64,000 nt of DNA from JAFARE01 sp963777285 (GCA_963777285.1 CAVZPR010000001.1:1178001-1242000); one strand, 5' to 3'. Counted from the stretch's first letter, positions 16,815 to 26,401 are shown. Numbers and translations: made by a program. Notes: generated by a model not told the origin, from the sequence alone.

Positions 16815-18512
16815 TCAGCGGGAGGCGACGGACGGCTGGTCGCGGCCCACGACGTCGAGCACGCGGAGCGCCGCGCCCTCGGCCACCGGTGCGCCCGCCG
16901 GCGTGGCCGCCACGCCCGCGCGTTCGCACGCGGCCAGCATGAACTCGCGGAACAGAGGATGCGGCCGGCCCGGGCGGGAGCGGAACTCCGGGTGGAACTG
17001 GGAGCCCATGAAGAACGGATGGTCACGCAGCTCGATCACCTCGACTAGCCGTCCGTTCGGTGACGTGCCGCTGAAGACGACTCCCGCCCCGGCCAGCGCC
17101 TCGCGGTAGCGGTTGTTGAACTCGAAGCGATGGCGATGGCGCTCGTACACGATCGCCTCACCGTAGGCGTCGGCGGCGCGAGTCCCCGGCGTGAGCTTGC
17201 AGGGATAGACGCCGAGGCGCATGGTGCCGCCCTTCTCCTCGATGTCCCGCTGCTCCGGGAGCAGATCGATGATCGGGTTCGATGTGAATGCGTTGAACTC
17301 GGTCGAGTTGGCGTCAGGAGCGTCCAGAACTTCGCGAGCGATCTCGACCACCGCGCACTGCATGCCCAGGCAGAGCCCGAGATACGGCACCTGGTGCCGC
17401 CGCGCGTACCGCGACGCCAGCACCTTGCCCTCGATGCCGCGGTGGCCGAACCCACCCGGCACGACGATGCCGTCGACGTCGCTCAATGACGACGAATCCG
17501 CGTCCAGCGCCTCGGAGTTGACCCAGCTCAGCTGCAGCTCGACGCCCGCGTACAGGGCTGCGTGACGCAGCGACTCGATGACGCTGATGTAGGAGTCCGG
17601 CATCTCCACGTACTTGCCCACAACGGCCACGCGCACCGGCGGCTTGGGCGCCGCGATGCGGGCGCACAGGTCTTGCCACTCCGCCAGGTCCGGTGGAGCG
17701 GCGTCGAGCCCGAGCACCTCGACGATGTAGTCGCCGAGGCCGGCCTCCTCCAGCATGAGCGGCACCTGGTAGATCGACGAGGCGTCGGGGACGTTGATCA
17801 CCGCGCGCTTTTCGACGTCCCCGAAGAGCGCGATCTTGTCCTTGAGCGACTGCCCGATGGGCTTCTCGCTGCGCGCCACGATCGCGTCCGGCTGGATGCC
17901 GATGGAGCGCAGCGTGTTGACCGAATGCTGCGTGGGCTTGCTTTTGAACTCCTCGCTGGCGTTGACGAACGGCACCAATGTGAGGTGCACGTAGCACACG
18001 TTGGTGCGCCCGACGTCGTTCTTCATCTGGCGGATGGCCTCGAGGAACGGCAGCGACTCGATGTCGCCCACGGTCCCGCCCACCTCGACGATGACCACGT
18101 CGGGCTCGGGGAGCTCGTTCTCCGCGACCCGCAGGATGCGGTGCTTGATCTCGTTGGTGATGTGCGGGATCACCTGCACGGTGCCGCCGAGGTAGTCGCC
18201 GCGCCGCTCCTTGGCGATCACCGATGCATAGATCTTGCCGGTGGTGACGTTGCTCGCCTTGCTCAGCGCGACGTCGACGAAGCGCTCGTAGTGGCCCAGG
18301 TCGAGGTCGGTCTCGGCGCCGTCGTCGGTGACGAAGACCTCGCCGTGCTGGTACGGCGACATGGTGCCCGGGTCCACGTTGAGGTACGGGTCGAGCTTCT
18401 GCATGCCCACGTGCAGCCCGCGCGCCTTGAGGATCGTCCCGATGGACGCGGCCGTGATGCCCTTCCCCAGGGAGGAGACGACGCCGCCCGTCACGAAAAC
18501 GAACTTCGCCAT
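16815..18512 (-). CDS. pyrG: CTP synthase
   Basis: This 565-residue enzyme aminates UTP to CTP using ATP and glutamine. The amidoligase domain begins MAKFVFVTGGVVSSLGKGI and includes KLDPYLNVDPGTMSPYQHGE and VEVGGTVGDIES. The class I glutaminase domain follows with GGFGHRG, the nucleophile elbow LGLCLGMQC, and the His-Glu pair in SQFHPEF. The length is normal plus a short Ala-rich C-terminal tail. It precedes the lipoprotein gene with a gap of about 80 bases. Confidence 0.97.
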   Translation of the reverse strand: MAKFVFVTGGVVSSLGKGITAASIGTILKARGLHVGMQKLDPYLNVDPGTMSPYQHGEVFVTDDGAETDLDLGHYERFVDVALSKASNVTTGKIYASVIAKERRGDYLGGTVQVIPHITNEIKHRILRVAENELPEPDVVIVEVGGTVGDIESLPFLEAIRQMKNDVGRTNVCYVHLTLVPFVNASEEFKSKPTQHSVNTLRSIGIQPDAIVARSEKPIGQSLKDKIALFGDVEKRAVINVPDASSIYQVPLMLEEAGLGDYIVEVLGLDAAPPDLAEWQDLCARIAAPKPPVRVAVVGKYVEMPDSYISVIESLRHAALYAGVELQLSWVNSEALDADSSSLSDVDGIVVPGGFGHRGIEGKVLASRYARRHQVPYLGLCLGMQCAVVEIAREVLDAPDANSTEFNAFTSNPIIDLLPEQRDIEEKGGTMRLGVYPCKLTPGTRAADAYGEAIVYERHRHRFEFNNRYREALAGAGVVFSGTSPNGRLVEVIELRDHPFFMGSQFHPEFRSRPGRPHPLFREFMLAACERAGVAATPAGAPVAEGAALRVLDVVGRDQPSVASR

Positions 18513-18590
18513 GCGTCAGCCTCCCGGTGTTTTGGCGATTGTAGCAGCCGCCCTGTTCCAGGGCGCACTGATGTTCGCCTCGTTCTTATG

Positions 18591-18781
18591 GCCGCCGAGG
18601 GTGGCGCCTTCGGGACACGCCGTCGAGACGCCTCCGGCGTCTCGCGGCTCGGCACTCGCCGCGGGGACCACCGCGGCTCCGTGACGGTCCCTCAGACGTC
18701 ACCTTCGGCGGCCGGTTGAGCGGACCTGACACTCGAGCGGCAATCTCGACGGCGTGTCCCGAAGGCGCCACCCTCGGCGGC
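18591..18781. repeat. Long inverted repeat containing a dispersed palindromic element
   Basis: Positions 18591-18628 and 18744-18781 are perfect reverse complements over 38 bases, separated by 115 bases. Between and partly inside the left arm, 18611-18681 matches (in reverse orientation) 66 of 71 bases at 30638-30708. The unit has two small hairpins, one of them 18626-18632 with 18636-18642. It fills most of the gap between pyrG (start 18512) and the MBL-fold gene (end 18791). No gene is present in the gap. Confidence 0.85.
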
Positions 18782-18790
18782 GGCACTGAA

Positions 18791-19405
18791 CTAGGCGCGC
18801 GGCTCCAGGATGACGACGCGTGTCTCGTCGGCGTCGCCGGGCGCGCCGCTCAGGCTCAGGCGCGGCAGCATCTGCCAGGCGCCTTCGGCGAGGCCCATCT
18901 CCTTGGCGAACTTGTCCACCGGTTCGTATTCGACGCCGCCACCGGTGGCGCGGAACCGCGCGGGAACGACGATGCTCGGCTCCACCGCGTTGACCAGCTT
19001 GCTCGCCTCTGCCGCGGCGAGCGCGTCGCCGCCGCCCACGGGCACCACCAGCACGTCGACGTGACCCAGGGCGTCGATCTCTTCCTCGGTGAGCTGCCGC
19101 CGCAGCCGGCCGACCGACGCGACCCGGACGTCGTCGATCTCCACCCGCATCACCGTCGTCTCGCCGGCGGGCAGGCCGAAGATGCCAACGCCGCGCACCT
19201 CGAACTCGCCGGGTCCGCCCACCTCCTGGGCGTGACCCTCGCGGGCGTGCAACTTCGACGTGTCGGTGCCGCCCTCGGTGCGCACCACGATGTCGGGAGC
19301 GGAACGGGCGAGGCCGGGGAGCGGCGTCTGCGGCGGGTCGATCAGCACCGTTGCGTCGCGCCCGCGCAGCCGGATGCACGACAGGCCGTGGTACGTGACT
19401 TCCAC
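18791..19405 (-). CDS. Metallo-beta-lactamase-fold hydrolase-like protein, UlaG-related
   Basis: 204 residues starting MEVTYHGLSCIRLRG, with TVLIDPP and GGPGEFEVRGVGIFGLP. This matches the small UlaG/UPF0173-like branch of the metallo-beta-lactamase fold. The canonical zinc motif HxHxDH is absent: the corresponding region has VRTEGGTDTSK, so it probably does not bind two zinc ions the usual way. DVLVVPVGGGDALAAAEA and SIVVPARFR are also family features. Its substrate is unknown. It is 10 bases downstream of the pseudo-HtrA gene on the same strand. Confidence 0.75.
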   Translation of the reverse strand: MEVTYHGLSCIRLRGRDATVLIDPPQTPLPGLARSAPDIVVRTEGGTDTSKLHAREGHAQEVGGPGEFEVRGVGIFGLPAGETTVMRVEIDDVRVASVGRLRRQLTEEEIDALGHVDVLVVPVGGGDALAAAEASKLVNAVEPSIVVPARFRATGGGVEYEPVDKFAKEMGLAEGAWQMLPRLSLSGAPGDADETRVVILEPRA

Positions 19406-19415
19406 GGCCGTGATG

Positions 19416-20504
19416 CTACCCGGTGCCCGGTCCGGCCGCCGTCACGCTGATGATCACCGAGGAGCTGGCGCCCGCGCGCCAGTAGGCGACGCTCACCTGC
19501 TGGTCGGGGGTGAGACCGAGGGCGACCGCGTCGAACGGATGCCCGGCGTCGATGGCCACCCCATCCACCGCGGTGACGACGTCGCCGGCGGCGAGGCCGG
19601 CGAGGGCCGACGGGCCGCCAGGATCCACGGAGCGGACCAGGGCGCCGGCGGGCACCCCGGCGACGGCGGCGGTCGCCGGATCGAGGACCAGCGCGTCAGC
19701 GCCGAGGGTCGGCGTCGCCACGGACCCTCCGCTGCCCGTGACCGCGGCGACAAGCGCAGCCGCGGCGCGGCCCGACAGCGCCACCACGCCCGGGGCCGCG
19801 CCGCCGGCGTCGACGACCACGCCGGTGACGTCGCCGCCGCCGCTGAGGAGTGGGGCGCCATCCTCGCGAGGGTCCGGGGTGGCATCGACCGATGTCACGT
19901 CGGAGAGCACCGGCTCGCCGTCGCTCAGCGTGAGGGTGCGGCCCGTGGAGCCGACCACTCCGGTGCTGAGCGTGAACGCGGTGAACGGTGCGTGCGCCAC
20001 GGCGATGGCCACATCGCCGGGGCGCGGCTCGTCACCGGCGAAGGTCAGCGGCGTCAGCCCCTGCGCGTTCTGGGCGCGGAGCACGACGACGCCGTGGGCC
20101 TGGTCGGCGCGCACGATCGTCGCCGGGAAGGCGTGCCCGTCGTTGGTGGCGATGGTCAGCGCGGTGGCGCCGTGGATCGCGTGCACCGTGGTGACCACGA
20201 GCCCGTCGGCGGACACGACGAAGCCGTCGACCACGCCGGCGGCGCCGCTCAGCAGTGCGCTCGCGCCCAGCGGGCGGGTGCCGATCTCGACGATCGACGC
20301 CTCCGCCTGCTGCGCCACGGCGGCCACGCTCAGCCCGCCTCCTCCGGCGGGGCCGCTGGACGGAACCTGGGTGATCACGCGCTCGACCGGCCCGAAGCGG
20401 GCATAGATGCCCCAGGCCGCGAGGGCGCCGCCCAGCAGCCCGATGCACGCGCTCAGCACCACCGCGGCGAGGAGCTGAGAGCGGCGCCCGCCCCGGTCGC
20501 TCAC
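19416..20504 (-). CDS. Membrane-anchored HtrA-like protein with a degraded active site
   Basis: 362 residues. One N-terminal membrane helix (LLAAVVLSACIGLLGGALAAW) is followed by a trypsin-like domain and a PDZ domain (ALVRSVDPGGPSALAGL, AAGDVVTAVDG). The catalytic histidine position is kept in TTVHAIHG. The aspartate position reads ADQAHGVVVL, and the serine loop is DGAPLLSGGGD instead of GNSGGP, so proteolysis is unlikely. It may bind peptides or act as a scaffold. It starts with GTG overlapping the stop of the gene before it (GTGA). Confidence 0.78.
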   Translation of the reverse strand: MSDRGGRRSQLLAAVVLSACIGLLGGALAAWGIYARFGPVERVITQVPSSGPAGGGGLSVAAVAQQAEASIVEIGTRPLGASALLSGAAGVVDGFVVSADGLVVTTVHAIHGATALTIATNDGHAFPATIVRADQAHGVVVLRAQNAQGLTPLTFAGDEPRPGDVAIAVAHAPFTAFTLSTGVVGSTGRTLTLSDGEPVLSDVTSVDATPDPREDGAPLLSGGGDVTGVVVDAGGAAPGVVALSGRAAAALVAAVTGSGGSVATPTLGADALVLDPATAAVAGVPAGALVRSVDPGGPSALAGLAAGDVVTAVDGVAIDAGHPFDAVALGLTPDQQVSVAYWRAGASSSVIISVTAAGPGTG

Positions 20505-21430
20505 TCCGCGGGCGCGACGTGGCGCCGCTGCAGGTAACGCACGATGCCGGTCGCGTTGCTGTGCACGCCGTTCAGCACCTCGAACTTGCGCAACACGTCG
20601 GGCGAGAGGTCCTCGCGCGGCGTGGCGAAGGCGTCGGCCAGCGCCGCGGTGACCGCCTCGACGCCGCCGTCCGCCTCGCGCGCCAGGGTGGCGCCGGCCA
20701 CGTCGACCCAGCGGTGCAGCACGGCCTCGGCTTCGAGCAGGGTCGCCTCCGGCTCGGGCACCGGGCCGTAGTGGGTCAGCACCACGCGCTGCGGCCGGAG
20801 CTCGCGAAAGCGGCGCAGGCTGCGCGTCGCCTGCTCCAGGTCGAAGTCGGGCGGCGGCGTCGCGGGGCGCAGCTCTCCGACGTCGGGAAGCTTCACGCCG
20901 ACCGCGTCGCCGACCAGCAGCGTGCCCGTCGCCTCGTCCAGAACCGCGTGGTGGTGCTTGGCGTGTCCCGGCGAATCGACCATCAGCAGCGAGCGGCCGG
21001 CGCCGACATCCACGCGGTGTCCGTCCGCCGCCGCGACCAGACGTTCCGCGGGCACCGGAAGCATGCGCCCGTACAGCTCGTCGAGCAGCGGCCCGTACAC
21101 GCGCGATGCGCTGTCGATGAGGCGCGCCGGATCGACCAGGTGCCGGGCGCCCGCCTCGTGCACCACGACGGTTGCGTTGGGAAACGCGGCGGCGAGGTCG
21201 CCGACCGCGCCGGCGTGGTCCAGGTGGATGTGCGTGACGATGAGCCAGCGAAGGTCGGCGGCTCCCACGCCGGCGGCCTCGAGCCGTTGGCGCACGGTCC
21301 CAGCGCTCGACTGCGAGCCCGTCTCCACCAGCGCCGGCTGCGGCCCGGGGATCAGGAAGCCCGCGGTGAGCCGGTCCATGCCGCCGAGCAGCGTGTCCAG
21401 CTGCAGGATCCCGGGCGCGATCTCGTCCAT
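20501..21430 (-). CDS. Metallo-beta-lactamase superfamily hydrolase
   Basis: 309 residues with the full zinc site: HIHLDHAG (His67, His69, Asp71, His72), VDSPGHAKHHH, LLVGDAVG and a final LTHYGP. A helical C-terminal region follows (LEAEAVLHRWVDV), as in glyoxalase II-like and lactonase-like members. The substrate is not predictable from sequence alone. The ATG at 21430 is 29 bases from the upstream glycosyltransferase gene. The stop overlaps the next start. Confidence 0.88.
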   Translation of the reverse strand: MDEIAPGILQLDTLLGGMDRLTAGFLIPGPQPALVETGSQSSAGTVRQRLEAAGVGAADLRWLIVTHIHLDHAGAVGDLAAAFPNATVVVHEAGARHLVDPARLIDSASRVYGPLLDELYGRMLPVPAERLVAAADGHRVDVGAGRSLLMVDSPGHAKHHHAVLDEATGTLLVGDAVGVKLPDVGELRPATPPPDFDLEQATRSLRRFRELRPQRVVLTHYGPVPEPEATLLEAEAVLHRWVDVAGATLAREADGGVEAVTAALADAFATPREDLSPDVLRKFEVLNGVHSNATGIVRYLQRRHVAPAE

Positions 21431-21459
21431 GTGAGCCGAGCCTACCTCGCGGTGTGCGC

Positions 21460-23055
21460 TCAGGCGCTGCCGCACGAGTTGGTGGTGAGCTGCGCGGCGC
21501 GCGTGCCGGCGCGAGCCCACACGGTGTCCGGCTTCGCCGTGAACACGACTCGGTACGTGGCGCCGTCGAGCAGCGGCGTGATCTCCGGGAACTGGTGCTG
21601 CGCGTCGGCGGCGACGATGATCAGCTCGGGTCGCAAGTTGGCGACGTACGCCGCGACCGGACCGTGCTGGCCCAGCAGCACCTCGTCGTTGTAGATCGGC
21701 GGTGTGGGCACAAGCACAGGCAGGCCGGCGAGCGAGTACACCCAAACGTCCGAAGACCAGTCGACCGCGGACACCCCGCTCAGCCCCTCGCAGCGCAGCC
21801 ACGCGGAGACGGACTCGTCCCCCGCCACGCGACCGTCGAACGAGTTGTCCCACGCGGATTTCGTCTCGATGCGCAGCAAGGCGGCGACGGCGCCTCCGTA
21901 GTACTGGGCGAAGTTCCGGTACGCGTTGACGTTTGGCGAGGGCGCGGCCTGCGGAATCCAGTCCAGCCCGGCGACCCGGGCGAGCAGCCCCGCCCCGAGG
22001 ACGCCCAGGGCCAGCGGGGCAGCGCGCAGCAGGCCGGCCCGAGCGGGGGCGCCCACGCCTCGCAGCGGCGGGACCGCCGCGAGCAGCAGGGCGACCGGGG
22101 CGACGGACGGCGTGAGGTAGTGGGCGAATGGCTGGCGCGCCACGCCGGCCACCAGCAGCGTCGCACCAGCCCAGAGCCCGACCACCCATAACGACGACTT
22201 CGACCGCCGGCAGAGAAACGCGCCGCCACAGACCAGCGCAGCCGAGCCGAGCACCTCGCCGAAGTGCAGGGCGACGCCCGATCCGGCGCTCGGCAGCGCC
22301 GACTGCGTGTAGGGGATGTAGAAGCCGGCGAGCGCGAATCCGACCCGGCCCGCGCCGGCCTGCACGATGGCGGTGACCACCCAGGCGCCGGTGATCGCCA
22401 CCACCGTGCCGGCGTACGCGGCGAGGTCGCGCCACCGGGCGGCGGGCGACAGCCCCAGCGCGATGGCGAACGCGGTGGCTTCGGCGACCGCCGTCTGCTG
22501 GTACGCGATGCCCGCCGCCACCAGGAGCCCGACGCCGAACGGCCACAGCGCGACGCGCTGCGGCGGCGCTGCCGCGCGGCGCGGGTCGAGCTGGACGAGC
22601 AGCAAGGCGCCCGCCCAAGCGATCGGCGCGATCAGCAGGCTCTCGGGCAACGCCAGCTCTGCGTCGACGACCGGGGGACCGAGGAACAGCGCGGCGAGGA
22701 TCAGGGCGACGCCGGTGCGGCGTGCCGAGAGGATGCGCGTCCCCGCGAAGGCGAGGGCGGCCATCGTCGCCGCCCCGCTGGCGTACGTGAGCAGGTGCAG
22801 CCCCAGCTCGGAGGGACCGAAGACCGCGACCACCGCCGCGATCGTCCAGGACTGCAGCGGCGGCTTGTTGTTCCAGATCTGCAGGTAGAGCACGTGGCCG
22901 TGCAGCAGCGAGGTGGCCAGGGCGACGTAGCTGGCCTCGTCGGCGTACCAGTGCGGTTCGACGAAGGACGGCAGGCGCAGCAGCGTGAAGATGACGAAGC
23001 CCGGCGCCAGCCACTTCCACGCCGCCGCGCGGCGCGTGCCGCCGGTCGCTGCCAC
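21460..23055 (-). CDS. Membrane glycosyltransferase, GT39/ArnT-like
   Basis: 531 residues with about ten to twelve hydrophobic segments. The first luminal loop carries WYADEASYVALATSLLHG, the acidic motif typical of GT-C glycosyltransferases, then IWNNKPPLQSW, the conserved NKPP. Such enzymes move a sugar from a polyprenyl phosphate carrier to a protein or lipid outside the cytoplasm. The C-terminal part is soluble with no recognised domain. Acceptor and donor are unknown. It lies 3 bases after UPF0182 on the same strand. Confidence 0.82.
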   Translation of the reverse strand: MAATGGTRRAAAWKWLAPGFVIFTLLRLPSFVEPHWYADEASYVALATSLLHGHVLYLQIWNNKPPLQSWTIAAVVAVFGPSELGLHLLTYASGAATMAALAFAGTRILSARRTGVALILAALFLGPPVVDAELALPESLLIAPIAWAGALLLVQLDPRRAAAPPQRVALWPFGVGLLVAAGIAYQQTAVAEATAFAIALGLSPAARWRDLAAYAGTVVAITGAWVVTAIVQAGAGRVGFALAGFYIPYTQSALPSAGSGVALHFGEVLGSAALVCGGAFLCRRSKSSLWVVGLWAGATLLVAGVARQPFAHYLTPSVAPVALLLAAVPPLRGVGAPARAGLLRAAPLALGVLGAGLLARVAGLDWIPQAAPSPNVNAYRNFAQYYGGAVAALLRIETKSAWDNSFDGRVAGDESVSAWLRCEGLSGVSAVDWSSDVWVYSLAGLPVLVPTPPIYNDEVLLGQHGPVAAYVANLRPELIIVAADAQHQFPEITPLLDGATYRVVFTAKPDTVWARAGTRAAQLTTNSCGSA

Positions 23056-23058
23056 GGG

Positions 23059-26000
23059 CTAGGGCGAGGCGGACGGCGTCGGGCTGGTCGCCGGCTGCTG
23101 GGCCAGGAGCGCCTGCAGCGCGGTGATGTCGGCCTTCACCCGGTCCTCAGCCGCGCCGAACGCGGTGAAGTCGCCCGCCTTGAGCGCGGCCTGGGCTGCC
23201 GCCTCGTCCGCGATCAGCCGGTTCAGCGCCGCTCGGATCTGTGCGGACAGCGAGCCGCTCGGCGAGGGGGTCGGCGACGCCGATGGGGTCGGCGACGGCG
23301 ACGGAGAGGGCGTGACCCCAGGCGTCGTGCCCAGCCCCGGGATGGGCTGCGTCGTGCCCAGCAGCGTCTGCAGCGACGAGGCGAACGAATTGCCCAGCGC
23401 AACCGCGCTCTGCGTGCCGGTGATGACGAAGCGCAGCAGCGGGAAGCTCGCACCGGTCGAGCTCGACGCGAGCACGTAGAACGGGCGCACGTAGAGGAAG
23501 GAGTCGTTGTTGAAGGGCAGCACGATGACGTTGCCCAGGATCACCTGCGAGCCGGCCTGCGACAGCAGGGTGCGCTGCGCGCTGATCGTCGGATCCGAGT
23601 TGATGTTGTTGTCGAACTGCAGCGGACCGAGGACGTTGTCCGCGTTGTTGAGGCGCACCGCGACCAGCAAGGGATGATTGGTGGTCGTGTAGTCGTTCTC
23701 CGCCGCCAGCCACGCGGTCATGTTGTTGGCGGCGCTGCCGCTGCCGCTTGCGCCCGGCGAGAACGTCTGGAAGAGCAGGAACTGTGGGGTCGATTCACCC
23801 GGCAGCGTCGCCTCGACGTAGTACGCCTTGGTGTTCTGCTGCTGCCCGTTGATCTGTTCCTGCGCGATCTGATAGCGGTCGCTGCCGTTGAAGTACACCG
23901 CGGGATCCTTCACGTGCACCTGCGCGTACGCCTCCGTCTGCGCCTCGAAGTAGTCCTCGGGGTAGCGCAGATGCGAACGCAGGTAGGGGGACATCTGATC
24001 CAGTGGGGTCAGCAGCCCGGGATAGATGGCGTTCCATGCCGCCGTCAGCGGTTCGTTGAGATCGACCGCGTACAGCGTGGTGGCGCAGGTCTTGGCGTCG
24101 ACCACGGCCTTCACCGCGTTGCGCATGTACGAGGTCCCGTCGCTGTTGAGCTGATACGACTCGGGAAAGAGATTCGTCTTCACGTACGCGTCGGCGATCC
24201 ACATCAGATGACCCGTGCTCGGATCGACCACGACGTACGGGTCGGCGTCGACCGTCAGGAAGGGCGCCAGCGTGGCGACGCGATCGCTGATCTCGCGGTG
24301 CACCAGGGCGCGGCTGTTGGGCGTGAGCGAGTTGTTCAGAAAGAGGTCGAAGCCGTTGAAATCGCTGAGCGACACGGCCAGTTTGTCGATCGGGTTGTCG
24401 ATCTTGATGCCCGCCTCGTCAGGGCCGGCGTGCGTCGTGTTGTCGCCGCTGCCCGACGGATAGTTGAACTCGCTCTGCTGCGTCCCGGTGACCACCGACT
24501 GCGTGGTGGACAAGCCGCAGTAGATGCCGGGGTCTGCCGTGGTGCTGCCGTCGAAGTAGAGATCCGGCGGCGCGCTCGGCGACACCTTCTGCATCGGTTG
24601 CTGGCCGACCAGGACCTGGGGCTTGCCCTCGAGCCCGACCTGGTTCACCGACACAGCGGTGATGCCGTAGCCGTGCGTGTAGTTGAGCGCGCTGTTGACG
24701 AACGAGGTGTTGGGGATGTCGCCCTCGGCGATCTCGCGCGGCCCGAGCATGACCTCGACGTCCTGGCCAGTGGTGGGATCGGCGTAGCGGTCGACGGTGA
24801 CCGTCGAGTAGGTCTGGTAGCTGCGGCTGCGGTCGACCTGGGCGAGCGTGTCGGGAAGCTGCCGGTAGTCCTGGATGCGCACGTTGCGCAGCGTGCCCGG
24901 GTCCGATGTCAGGTCCTGGAGCGTCGGCGCGTGCGGCGTGCCGAAGCTGCGGTTGTCGATGTCGGGATGGGCGCCGGTGTCCTCCAGCGCCCAGGCGTAG
25001 CGGCTTGTGGTGAGAAAGTCGCTGATCGCCGGCCGCTGGGCCACGAAGGCGTTGGGGTTGACGCTGGTGCCCTGGTAGATCGCTGCGGGGATGCCCTGTG
25101 CCAGGCCCGCGCCGATGAGCCACACGAAGAGGAGCCCGCCAAAGGCCACGGCCGTGCCCGCGGCCGCGGTGCGCCAGCGCCGCACCAGCACCACGATCGT
25201 GGCCGCGGCGAAGATCAGGGCGACGACCTGGAGCCCGCCCAGCACCGGCCGGATCACGTTCCGCTGGGTCGCGTCCAGCCCCACGATCGCCGGGCTGTCA
25301 TGGCTCGACGTCGCCAGGTGGAAGACGCCGAAGTGCGCTCCCGCGACGGCGAGCACGAAGATCGCCACCAGCAGGACGCCGATGTGGCGCACGGCGACGT
25401 GCAGGGCGTCGGCGGCGCCGCGGCCCGGTGGCGGGGTGAGCGGGATGGGCACCTCGCTGGGCGCCTGCTCGATCAGCACCGACACGATGGCCAGACCGAT
25501 CGCCCCCAGCAGCCCGACGATCACTCCGCCCCAGATCAACCCCATGAAGGCGTCGATCACGGGAAGGCTGAAGATGAAGAAGGAGTAGTCGGTCTGAAAC
25601 ACCGGGTCCACGGCGCCGAACGGCTGCCCGTGCAGCCACAGGAGCACCGCCTGCCACTGTCCGGCCAGGCTGGCGCCGCCGATGATCCCGGCGAGGAGCG
25701 CGATCCCGGCGCCCACCCAGGTCACGACGCGGCCGCCGTGGGTGTCGAGGTTGCGCGCGGCGAGCCGCCAGCCGGCGACGCTGCAGGCCACGAGCCCGGC
25801 GATGATGGCGAAGCCGATGAAGAAGAGAACCAGCTGGGCCACGAACGGCGTCCAGAAGACGTTGGTATGGCCCAGCGTCTTGTAGAAGAGGTACGTGGCG
25901 CGGAGCCCCAGCAGCCACCGCGCGATGACCACCAGCACGATGATCGCGACCACCACGATCCCCGCGATCACCCGCCGGCGCCGCCGCCCCGGAGGTCCCT

Positions 26001-26070
26001 GACGCACCACTCGGGGACGGGGTCGCCGGGGACGAAAGAGCTGCTCGGGATCGAATCCGAAAGCGCTCAT
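23059..26070 (-). CDS. UPF0182 (COG1615) family membrane protein
   Basis: 1003 residues. The N-terminal third has about seven membrane helices, including FYKTLGHTNVFWTPF and DYSFFIFSLPVIDAF, both hallmarks of UPF0182. A large external domain follows with NPNAFVAQRPAI, NYTHGYG, IPNTSFVNSALNYTHG, YPEDYFEAQ and VILGNVIVLPFNNDSFLYV. The C-terminus is a Pro/Ser/Thr-rich linker with a charged helix between low-complexity stretches. The function is unknown; the family is frequent in Actinobacteria, cyanobacteria and Chloroflexi. Confidence 0.93.
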   Translation of the reverse strand: MSAFGFDPEQLFRPRRPRPRVVRQGPPGRRRRRVIAGIVVVAIIVLVVIARWLLGLRATYLFYKTLGHTNVFWTPFVAQLVLFFIGFAIIAGLVACSVAGWRLAARNLDTHGGRVVTWVGAGIALLAGIIGGASLAGQWQAVLLWLHGQPFGAVDPVFQTDYSFFIFSLPVIDAFMGLIWGGVIVGLLGAIGLAIVSVLIEQAPSEVPIPLTPPPGRGAADALHVAVRHIGVLLVAIFVLAVAGAHFGVFHLATSSHDSPAIVGLDATQRNVIRPVLGGLQVVALIFAAATIVVLVRRWRTAAAGTAVAFGGLLFVWLIGAGLAQGIPAAIYQGTSVNPNAFVAQRPAISDFLTTSRYAWALEDTGAHPDIDNRSFGTPHAPTLQDLTSDPGTLRNVRIQDYRQLPDTLAQVDRSRSYQTYSTVTVDRYADPTTGQDVEVMLGPREIAEGDIPNTSFVNSALNYTHGYGITAVSVNQVGLEGKPQVLVGQQPMQKVSPSAPPDLYFDGSTTADPGIYCGLSTTQSVVTGTQQSEFNYPSGSGDNTTHAGPDEAGIKIDNPIDKLAVSLSDFNGFDLFLNNSLTPNSRALVHREISDRVATLAPFLTVDADPYVVVDPSTGHLMWIADAYVKTNLFPESYQLNSDGTSYMRNAVKAVVDAKTCATTLYAVDLNEPLTAAWNAIYPGLLTPLDQMSPYLRSHLRYPEDYFEAQTEAYAQVHVKDPAVYFNGSDRYQIAQEQINGQQQNTKAYYVEATLPGESTPQFLLFQTFSPGASGSGSAANNMTAWLAAENDYTTTNHPLLVAVRLNNADNVLGPLQFDNNINSDPTISAQRTLLSQAGSQVILGNVIVLPFNNDSFLYVRPFYVLASSSTGASFPLLRFVITGTQSAVALGNSFASSLQTLLGTTQPIPGLGTTPGVTPSPSPSPTPSASPTPSPSGSLSAQIRAALNRLIADEAAAQAALKAGDFTAFGAAEDRVKADITALQALLAQQPATSPTPSASP

Positions 26071-26107
26071 CGGCCTGAGTGTATAGACCGACCGGCGGCC
26101 TGGCGCC

Positions 26108-26401
26108 TTATCGCCGCTGCAGCAGCAGCCTCACGTCGAACGGATCGCGGCGGCGGCGCACCCGGCGCGACACCTCGGGACGGATCTGCACCATGTACGG
26201 CTCCTGGTGGCGGAGCACCTCCTCGATGGCGTCGGCGATCAGCATGCCCGGCTGGATCGTCGGCACGCGCTCGCTGAGGGCGTCGGCCATCCGGTCGGTG
26301 ACAACGGTCAGGTCGAGCTCGTGCGCCTGCTCCAGCAGGTCGAGACAGTCGTCGAGACGGCGCAGGCGCTGCCGGCGCTCATCACCTTCGGGAGACATCA
26401 C
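26108..26401 (-). CDS. Small hypothetical protein
   Basis: 97 residues, mostly helical and highly charged (RRLDDCLDLLEQAHELD, IADAIEEVLRHQEPYMV) with a basic C-terminus (RRVRRRRDPFDVR). No known domain is recognised. It sits 37 bases upstream of the UPF0182 gene on the same strand and could be co-transcribed. It keeps a sensible amino-acid composition and no better frame overlaps it. Confidence 0.6.
   Translation of the reverse strand: MMSPEGDERRQRLRRLDDCLDLLEQAHELDLTVVTDRMADALSERVPTIQPGMLIADAIEEVLRHQEPYMVQIRPEVSRRVRRRRDPFDVRLLLQRR

Noticed and set aside
19416..20504. Active HtrA protease
   Set aside because: The serine and aspartate positions of the triad are not conserved, so it was described as degraded.
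22264..26277. A 1337-codon open frame on the plus strand opposite UPF0182 and the glycosyltransferase
   Set aside because: Composition (His, Asp, Gln, Arg rich) is typical of antisense reading in GC-rich DNA, with no domain. The minus-strand genes have clear families.
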